Shown here piece by piece: positions 56,531 to 64,000 of a stretch of DNA of 64,000 nucleotides. The translations under genes were made by a program, and so were the position numbers. The notes beneath the pieces were generated by a model. It was given only the letters and a program-made list of their open reading frames with translations, was not told the origin of the DNA and ran no database searches. How positions within the stretch are numbered: position 1 is the stretch's first letter; each line of letters begins with the position of its first letter. Origin of the DNA: Gremmenia infestans (taxonomy: Eukaryota; Ascomycota; Leotiomycetes; Helotiales; Hamatocanthoscyphaceae); the NCBI GenBank assembly GCA_032629725.1, contig JAFEVB010000022.1, positions 1,955,212 to 2,019,211 of the forward strand, written 5' to 3'.

Positions 56531-57974
56531 GTGCGTTGGAGGCGATCAATACAGAAATTATAAATGTCTGATTTATACAAAGTGGCACCGATATAGCCGT
56601 TTGCCATCACGTACCCACCATGTACTTTACAGTAGTGACCCTTACGGGGCCCCCATTGAAACCGTTTTTCAACGGCTCTGTATGGCGGGGCCCACGCTAT
56701 GCTCCTTAGTTTGCGTCCCGATATGTCCTGTCCAGGGAAGAAGGGTCGGGCCGTCGATAGCGCTGCTGCCCTCACTGCAGCGTGCCGATTAACCGTCAAG
56801 GCCGATGCTGTACTATTTTGTAACGCGTGGTCCGCGAAGGTTAAGAGGGAAGCACCGAGAAAGAGACGATCCCGAGATCTCTCCGTACCTCCGTATAGCG
56901 GAATGAGTGCGTACGGAGTGAAGTACCGGTAACTTTGTACGAAAGTACCGGCATATCATGAAGTATGTGGAGACGATGTCGTGGATACTTGGACATGATT
57001 CGACGGCGGAAAATAAGCTGGCTGGGGGGGGAGCGACGGCAAGGACCACCAGACCCACCCCTGTGTGCCGTGCATCTTCGCCGCCTCCTGGGTTTCGTCC
57101 GACAGGAACCTCATGCATATGTACCTACAAACTTTGTAATTGTGGACAGTACCACTGTATACAATACCACGATCGTATGCACAATGCAAATTCAAAGCCC
57201 CCGTATCCGAGCGCTATTCTCCCTCATTGGATTTTGGATGTTTGATATGCGGGATGATGACGTCCGTAAGACAGCCGATAAAATAATTATTCTGCTCCGT
57301 CCACTGACTTCTCCACCTAATCGCACATCTATTACTGTACCTCTGGACCAAGGATCGGAACTGGGGCTACCGGAGCCTTACTATTGCAACCCTTTCAATA
57401 AACAAATTCTCGCCCTCGCTCCTCTATCTGTGATAAAACCACATACACATCTACGACCACTATCACCGCCAAGTCTCGCTCTGCCGTTGAATACTTCCTC
57501 AGACCGAATAGAGATTGTAGGATCGCGCATTTACCATCTATCCCTCTTTCTGCCTTCTCTCGCCAAACTTTCCGCATACAAAGATCGACTACCTGAAATA
57601 GTTTCTCTCCCCTGACCATCTCGCATCATTGCAGTCTCAGACGCAAAAAAATGCTACGTCTGAGATCCTCTCCCGATGCAGTTACGTTACCCAATCATCC
57701 GGTGCCTAAACTTTTATGAAGACGAGACCATCAACGCCATGAGTTTATGAGGCGGGATTTTGGCGAGACCATTCTCGCAAGCGTGGAGATGCATGATAAA
57801 CTCTATAGAGGAAATGCATATGGATACGAAATTGAGAAACAAGCGAAGGAAGCATTTGGATTTAAGCGCCAGAGCATCTAAATACCTAGTGCTATTTAGG
57901 GTGACTGGATTGTTATAGAGCCGGGGTTGGTTTATCTCTCTGGAAACACTTCTTAGAGACTCATTATCTGGATC
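56531..57974. other. Gene-free interval of normal base composition
   Basis: About 1.4 kb between two AT-rich blocks. Overlapping frames occur on both strands (the longest at 56965-57615), but they share the same DNA, lack motifs and vary in composition, so none is called. Confidence 0.4.
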
Positions 57975-58520
57975 CAACTTATATTTGCTTGTATTCTTTT
58001 TGCGGCGGCTTACTTCCTTCCCAAGTTACTAAGGTAGCTTTATGTGAATAATAAGCATGAGGCATCTAAGAGAATGCTTACTATATTTCACGGCGAGGGA
58101 AATCCAGATAGCGAGTGGGTAAGGCTGTAGCTGAATTAATATAAAGAATTGCTTGAGATAGACGGAGCAGATAAGCGTTGGTAGAATTACCGAGCCTTGT
58201 CTACCTTACTATTACCGACGAAAATAGTCGGGTATTGTCGAGCAGGGATTCGTTAGAGGTAAAGACTTGAATTTATTAAGATCTACGGTTGCTGCGATAT
58301 AATAATATTAAGCGATAACTAAGCTAATTAGTTTATCTATTAATTATATGGTCTAAAACCTACCTCTATAAGCACCCCTATTTAAAAATACTAGCACTAC
58401 TATATAACCTAAAGCTAAGATATTATTCTTACTTCTAGTTGCATTTAATATAGAAAACTTTATAATCCTTTATCTACTAGCACTAAGTGCATGTCCTCTT
58501 TTCTTATCTATTTACTATAT
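57975..58520. repeat. AT-rich relic adjoining the retroelement
   Basis: TA-rich, CA/TG-poor sequence outside the LTR boundary at 58521. Probably a second, older RIP-mutated element into or beside which the Ty3/gypsy copy inserted. Confidence 0.5.
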
Positions 58521-58986
58521 TGTAACGATCGCCTAGCCCACGTAGTGCTAGGGTAAGTCTGGTGACTTAAGTAGGTCCCTGGACCTAAGTTATCGTTGGG
58601 TTAATATTGATATCTATTGATGGATCACTAGTTGCTATACTTGGAAGTATAGCTTATTATAAAGTATAAAGTAATAAGCGTATATTAGGAAATACTATTT
58701 GAGTTAAGCACGAAGCTCCTATCTAATAGGTAATAACCTAGTCTTATATAGAACCTTTATGTCCTAGATTATATAGATTATTCTAATCCTACTAATCCCG
58801 GATTATATAGATTATTGCGATCCAAATGATCCATCTATATAACGCGTTACGTAGCCGGCTAACTATTATGCGTGGTTATTATACTAGCTACTATAAAGGA
58901 GCCTTCTTCCTCCTAGGGGTTCTTCTATGCCTAGCGAACTAGATATTAAGCCTAAGGTCCCCTAGTCATATGTTACCTTCGTAACA
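58521..58986 (-). repeat. 3' long terminal repeat (466 bp)
   Basis: Begins TGTAACGATC and ends CGTAACA on the plus strand; both ends show the TG...CA form, and TGTTACG/TGTAACG termini are typical for fungal Ty3/gypsy LTRs. A purine tract on the minus strand lies immediately inside (58987-58999). Within it are two overlapping hairpins (58634-58653 and 58652-58679) and a short duplication of GATTATATAGATTATT near 58769 and 58801. The matching 5' LTR is outside the window, so target-site duplication cannot be checked. Confidence 0.8.
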
Positions 58987-58999
58987 CTATTCCCCTCCC
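58987..58999 (-). other. Polypurine tract
   Basis: On the minus strand GGGAGGGGAATAG directly precedes the LTR. This is the expected primer site for plus-strand DNA synthesis of the retroelement and supports the LTR boundary. Confidence 0.75.
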
Positions 59000-59076
59000 G
59001 GTTAGCGTCGTCCCAACGCTTAAGTATAATAATAGAAAATATTTTATAACGCCTACAGCTCCCTTCTTCTTTTATC

Positions 59077-59628
59077 ATGCCTATTAGCTCTACTAAACAC
59101 AAGCAACATATTACTCTCTTCGAAACTATTTAGTCGTACAGTGTCCCAAATATGCCTTGTTCCAACTATACTTATTATTATCGCTAATGCGTAGTCCTAA
59201 ATAGCAAGTCGCAGCGGTGTAGAGAGTGCGTCCAACATAAAGCGAAATGCGATGCTCTCTAAGTATTAGTTAATAATCTCTAGGATCTCTATCTAGAGGA
59301 AAAGCGCCTAAAGTTTAAAAGAGATACGGCTTTTAAGGCAGCTATAGCTGGTCTAGTCCAAGTCTGCGAACTCGAACATTATTAATAGGAGCTTTATAAA
59401 CAGGGCATAGAGATAGTCTATTATAGGCTAAAGTCTCTTAATAAGTTGGATGCCCTAGAGGGAAAGGAAAAGATTAAAAGGGAAAAGAATAAACAGCGCG
59501 AGTAAAAGGCCCCGCCTGCTTCTCCTACCGTGGTCCCTACTAGTAGCTCTTCTCCTAGTCCTAACCTCTTTAATAATCCTGCTTTCGTTACGTCCCTAGC
59601 TGCGTATAATCCTTCTAACCCCTTTTAG
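59077..59628 (+). pseudogene. Antisense accessory ORF of the Ty3/gypsy element, broken by stops
   Basis: Opposite to gag-pol, ATG 59077 to TAG 59626-59628 is exactly 184 codons with no frameshift, but it has several in-frame TAG/TAA codons. Reading through them shows a Cys-rich N-terminal part (PCSNYTYYYR, then SQRCRECVQHKAKCDAL, with a C-x2-C and further cysteines). Next is a charged helical part (KRLKFKRDTAFKAAIAGLVQ, then LDALEGKEKIKREKNKQRE) and a Pro/Ser-rich end (PPASPTVVPTSSSSPSPN). Similar antisense frames after pol occur, to my knowledge, in other fungal gypsy elements, with a zinc-cluster-like start and coiled coil; their function is not established. The continuous frame, with damage restricted to stop-creating transitions, shows it was coding before RIP. 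Confidence 0.7.
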
Positions 59629-59639
59629 GTAGGCTAGGG

Positions 59640-62600
59640 TATTAGTTTTAATACTCTACAAATATTTTAAGGTTCCTAAGCGTCGCTAAGGTTTCCTAGG
59701 TGTTTTCTAAGTGTAGGTAGTTCATCTATTTAACCAGGTACTTAGTATAGCCTCTAACCTATTTATAGTCTAGTATTACTTCGACCTTATACTTGGCGTT
59801 AGGGTTAACTAGTTAGATTCCTATAATAGGCGCGGGTAGCGCCCCTAGTAGTGCTGGTTTAAGGAGAGATATATAGAATACTAGATGTATATTTATTATT
59901 CTAGGTAGTGCTAATTCGTAGTTAACTAGTCCTACAACTCGCTTAATTTCTAAACGGCCCTAGCTTCTTATAATCTAGTTTTATGCTTAGTTGTTTTATC
60001 TTAATATTTCTTTATATTAGGTAGACCTTATCCCCCTCTTTAAGCGTAGGTTCCACACTACGTTTTCCGTTGTAGTACAACGCTGCTCTCTTTATAAAGA
60101 ATGCTAGGTTGCTAGCTAGTTCCTCCTAAAGTGCTTTAAGGTCTTCTATCTGCATAGTCGCGGATTGGTTATCTACTTCTAAGGTTATCGCAAAGTGGTA
60201 GGCCTTAGGGTTATAACTATAATTCGCGTATGCCGGTGAGATCTTTGTATTTTCCGCGGCTGACGTGTTATATGCGAACTAGGCAAGTAGTAGAAGTCCT
60301 ATCTAGTTGTTTTGTTTATAGTTTATATAATACCGGATATATGTTTCTATTATCTAATTTATCCGTTTAGTTTATCCGTTGGTTTATAGGTGAAAACTTA
60401 TTAATAGTTTCCTTTTAATACCTAGTAGAGCCGTAAATGCCGTCTAGAATTTTGAAGTAAAGAGCTGATCTCTATCTAATATAATTTCTTCTAGCGCGCT
60501 ATAGTTTGCTACTACTACTTGGAGAAATGCCTAAGCTAAGTCTTTAGCTATGCTTAATTCTTTATAGGGTATTATATAGGTATATTTTATTAACCTATTT
60601 GTGATAACTAGGATAGAATCGTATTCTACTCCTATTATTAGATCCTTGGACGTGGTAGTTTAACTATGAAGTCCTATATAATAGATGTCCAAGGAGTCTT
60701 TAGTATATCAGGTGATTGCATTATACTATATAGGGCGTATTATAATGCCTTATTCTATATGCAAGTATTGCACTTGCTAATAACCTCCTTAACTATTATT
60801 CGCATGCCTAGGAAATAGTATCTCCGTAAGAGCCTCTCCTAGGTTCTAGTGTTTCCCTAATATCTATAAGCTAGTAGCTTATATTATTCCTTAACGAATT
60901 CTTTTTAGATACTCTTAAGGGATATATATCTTATTTTTGTATAGTAGGAGCCTCTCTGCATTCTTCTAGAAGTATTACAAGATGCCTTCCGCTACTACGT
61001 CCCCTTTATATGCCGATCTGATTTTATCTGTAAATAGGTTGCTATTAACGCAGGTTGCTGCTGCGATTTATCGTTTATTTAGGATAAGATTATTACTATC
61101 TTCCTAGAAGATCGCAATGCCCTTTATTTCCTCTTTTACCTTATATCCTAGCTTCCAACTTAGTGCATTAGCGCGTGCGTTCTTTATCCCCTTTATATAT
61201 TTAATCCATAAGTTGTAGGTAGCAAGTGTCTCTACCTACCTTATCTATCGCCTATTTAAGTCTTTAGTCGTAGTAAAGCTAATAAGATTCTTATAATTAG
61301 TAAGAATTATTACTAGGAAGTTGGCCCTCTAAAGGTAAACCCTCTATTCCTATAATGCTTTAACTATTGCTAGGAGTTCCTTGTTATATATATTATAGTT
61401 AAGTTCTGCGGACGTTATTTTTCTGGAGTAGTATGCTACCGGATGCTGGCTGCTATCCTTATATTTCTATATAAGTACTCCCTCTATCGCTTTGTCCGAC
61501 GCGTCCGTTTCTGCTATGGACTTAAGTTTTAGCTAGAAGTTCTAGCGAATAAGCTCCTCTATAAAGGCCTGCTTTAGCTCTTGGAATGCTTTTTCCGCCT
61601 TGTTCGTCTATTTAAACTCCTTCTCCTTTTTCGTTAGGTCTATAAGTGGCAGAGCCTTTTTTAAATATAACTTAATAAACTTCTAGTAGAAGTTTATAAA
61701 TCCTAGGAAAGATTGCACCTATTTAACTATAGTTAGCGTTTCCTAGGTAATAATCGCTTAGACCTTTTCAGGGTCTAGGCTGATCTTCCCTAGCGTAATT
61801 ATATAGCCTAGAAAGGTGATTTCTTTTATATAGAAGTTATACTTAGATAGCTTTAGGCGGAATCCCTTCGCCGCGAGTGCTTCTAAGACCTATATTATAT
61901 GTCCTATATGCTATTCCTTATTGTCTAAATATACTAGTATATTATTAAGGTAATATATATAGAACCTGTCCAAGAAAGTCCTTAATGCGTCGTGGTTAAC
62001 CTTTTAATAGGTTACTAGGGCGTTGGTTAGCCTAAACGGTATAACCTAGTACTTATAGTAACCAAATCTGGTTTAAAATGCCGTTTTCTATTCCTTGCCC
62101 TTTATAATGCGGATTAGGTAATATGCGTCCCTTATATCCAGTTATATAAAGATCACCGCCTTTCTTAGACAGTCTTGCATATTATCTGCCTATGGTAGTA
62201 GGTATTGATTTTTTATAGTTATTTTATTTAATTTTCAGTAGTTAATGCAAAATTGGTCTAGTCTATCCTTTTTCTTTGCAAATAGCATTAGCGCTCCTAA
62301 TAGGGAGTGCGACTCCCTTATCTATCCCTTAGATAACGCCTTATTAATATACTCTCTCTATAGTCTTATCTTTTCTTTACTATACCAGCGAAGTAGTTCC
62401 TAAGGAGGTTTGCATCCTTCCTTAAGCAGTATCTTATAGTCCTATAGTTAATATTTAGGTAAGTTTTCTTACTTTATAGGTTGTTAAACATCTATTTAAA
62501 CTTCTTATACTATACTAGTATCTCTTTTTCAACCTTTATATTATCTGGTAGAGGGCCTTAGGTTGCATGCCTTAGCGCGTTATAGGAGGTAGCGCTAACC

Positions 62601-64000
62601 TCTCTATAGCTATATAGTTATTTTAATATATAGCTGCATTAGGTAAACTTTACCTTATAAGTTTTCTAGTTGATTTCTAGATTATATTATCTAATCTAAG
62701 AAACACTGAAAATGGCCTGATTATCTCTAATACAGATTATATCTAGGCTGATTTCCTCCTAGTAACCTCTAATAGTTACCTGTATAGGTATAGTCTTATG
62801 CTTAACTATTTCTCTATTTATTTTAATTGCTATCCTATTAATAATAGTAAGTAGGTAGGGTTTCTCCTTCTCTTATACTAGTATATTAAGCCTCTTTACA
62901 GCTTTTAGTAAGATAAAGTTCCTCTACGCACTAAAGTTAAGCATAACCCATAGCTTCTTTCCTTTAGTATAGGCGTTTAGCGTTACGTGGTTTTAGCCCC
63001 CTATAGCTGCCACTTGCTTTCCTAGTTATCTTCCTTCTAGGACCTTATATCCTATAAATTGGTTTTTCTATAGTTAGTAACTGCTTTCCTACCTTATTAG
63101 TTAGTATAGGGTATTTAGCGCAAATATGCTTTATGCTTTATTACTAATATATTACTAGGCGAAAATTATTAGGTTTGTAGGAAATAGAGGAAAAGTTGTT
63201 TTCCTCTAAATACGTTTGCCTAACCCTTCGCTAGTGATTTCCTAGACGTTTCCTAGCTCTATAATTAAGCTTAGCCTTAGTATCTTCTCTTTAGGGATGC
63301 CTTCGACAATCCTAGGCCGCTAAGGTGCCTTAAAGACAACTTATTATATATCTTAGTATACAACTATATAGTAGATGCTTTCTTCTGGTTTCTCTATTCC
63401 TAGCTGGAAGTCCCTTTTTAAAGGCCGGTTTATCCCCTCTTTAGGTTCCTACCAGTTTCCTGCAGAAAGTTTATTACTAGCTATAATCTATTCTTTATCT
63501 ATATTAGGTAGCTAGTCCGTAGGATTCTAAGATAGGCTTGCCTTCTCTTCTGCGTTTATTTCCTAGCTTTTATATTTAGGTAGTTGCGTGCTATACTCCT
63601 ATCCCTTAAGGTCTGGTTATAATGCTGCACCTAAGGTTTATATAGCCGCGCTTATATTTTATTTCTTTTAGGGTCCTTTCCTTTTCTTCTGCCTGTAAAA
63701 GGATGCTAGGTGTCTAGGCAATCCATACTTAAAACAGAGTCTCTTCTAATATCGCTTGTCCTGTTTTTCCTTAGAGAGTAGGTTCGGTTTTTAGTAAGCG
63801 GTGTTAATTTCTATTAGGTCCCCCTAGTTCTTCCTTCCTATTAATCCTATCTTCCCTAATTATTTACTAAAGTTATAGGTCCTTTCCGTTTAAGGGACCT
63901 CTTAAAGAATCGGTTATTAATCTTAACCGCTTCCTTAATTATTTCGGCGAGACTATTTAGTCGGTCTATTCTAGTTAGCTCGTTCTTAATAAAGTCCTTT
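59640..64000 (-). pseudogene. gag-pol region of the retroelement, stop-riddled
   Basis: Minus strand, approximate domain limits. Gag C-terminus at about 63640-64000, with KNELTRIDRLNSLAEIIKEA and a damaged zinc knuckle at about 63690-63740 (CFKYGLPRHLASFY, where Tyr replaces two Cys of CCHC). Protease about 62600-63150. Reverse transcriptase about 61700-62450, with KKKDRLDQFCINY and the active-site motif at 61943-61954 reading YLNN instead of YLDD. RNase H about 61300-61650 (ETDASDKAIEGVLI, HPVAYYSRKITSAELNYN). Integrase about 59850-61000 (ISKCNTCI; FAYNTSAAENTKISPAYANY). Chromodomain about 59670-59795 (YKVEVILDYK, then YLVK-stop-MNYLHLENT). TAG often stands where Trp or Gln codons are expected. 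Non-functional. Confidence 0.88.

Larger units (their letters stand above)
58521..64000 (-). mobile_element. Ty3/gypsy chromovirus retrotransposon, RIP-mutated, incomplete at right edge
   Basis: The element lies on the minus strand: gag near the right edge, then protease, reverse transcriptase, RNase H, integrase, chromodomain, an antisense accessory frame, polypurine tract and 3' LTR. It continues beyond base 64000, so the 5' LTR and primer-binding site are not seen. The order of RNase H before integrase and the terminal chromodomain place it in the chromovirus branch of Ty3/gypsy. Stops (mostly TAG, some TAA) interrupt every domain, while reading frames stay largely aligned, so the damage is mostly base transitions. 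CA and TG dinucleotides are scarce and TA very common, as expected from RIP. It can no longer encode active proteins. Confidence 0.9.

Noticed and set aside
56965..57615. 216-codon plus-strand ORF between AT-rich blocks
   Set aside because: Overlaps several equally long frames on both strands, has no motif, signal peptide or exon support, and its composition changes along its length.

Overview
The window is nuclear DNA of a filamentous ascomycete (Pezizomycotina). The evidence is short (47-60 nt) GT-AG introns with CTRAC-like branch points, fungus-specific families (HET, DUF7726-like, fungal bestrophin, NRPS-like reductase) and a retroelement whose damage is almost entirely of the repeat-induced point mutation (RIP) type. 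A leotiomycete is a reasonable guess but unproven. I recognised no tRNA, rRNA or CRISPR array. Coordinates of spliced genes span start to stop codon; exon limits are in each entry and were deduced by eye from splice sites and family conservation.

Layout. 0-9 kb: the edge of a minus-strand gene, a Ulp1-like cysteine peptidase, the nuclear gene for ATP synthase subunit c, and a Fic-domain protein that directly abuts a HET C-terminal relic. 9-21 kb: a GMC oxidoreductase, a DUF7726-type gene split by one TAG, the serine palmitoyltransferase subunit LCB2 and, downstream on the same strand, a full ABCC transporter. 21-31 kb: a decayed F-box/LRR gene, a bestrophin-type anion channel, a GCIP-like gene divergent from ARP6 (SWR1 complex), and a broken small secreted protein gene. 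31-36 kb: an F-box-type protein gene divergent from a UFD1-like gene. 37-47 kb: a Baeyer-Villiger-type monooxygenase, a complete HET-domain gene and a large secreted protein. 47-56 kb: a decayed amino-acid permease, a PhyH-type dioxygenase and an NRPS-like reductase (A-T-R). From about 56 kb the sequence becomes AT-rich, ending in a heavily mutated Ty3/gypsy chromovirus that runs off the right edge.

How the genes may fit together. The left and middle are mainly a gene-rich chromosomal arm with housekeeping genes (subunit c, LCB2, ARP6, UFD1-like, GCIP). Mixed in are accessory genes (GMC, monooxygenase, PhyH, NRPS-like reductase, HET, Fic, secreted proteins) and at least five decaying genes. 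The NRPS-like reductase and PhyH dioxygenase could form a small biosynthetic locus, perhaps with the monooxygenase. The LCB2/ABCC pair could be chance or a resistance pair. The most unusual structure is at the right end: the RIP-hit retroelement carries, between pol and the 3' LTR and on the opposite strand, a 184-codon accessory frame with a Cys-rich segment and a charged helical segment. It has stops but no frameshift.
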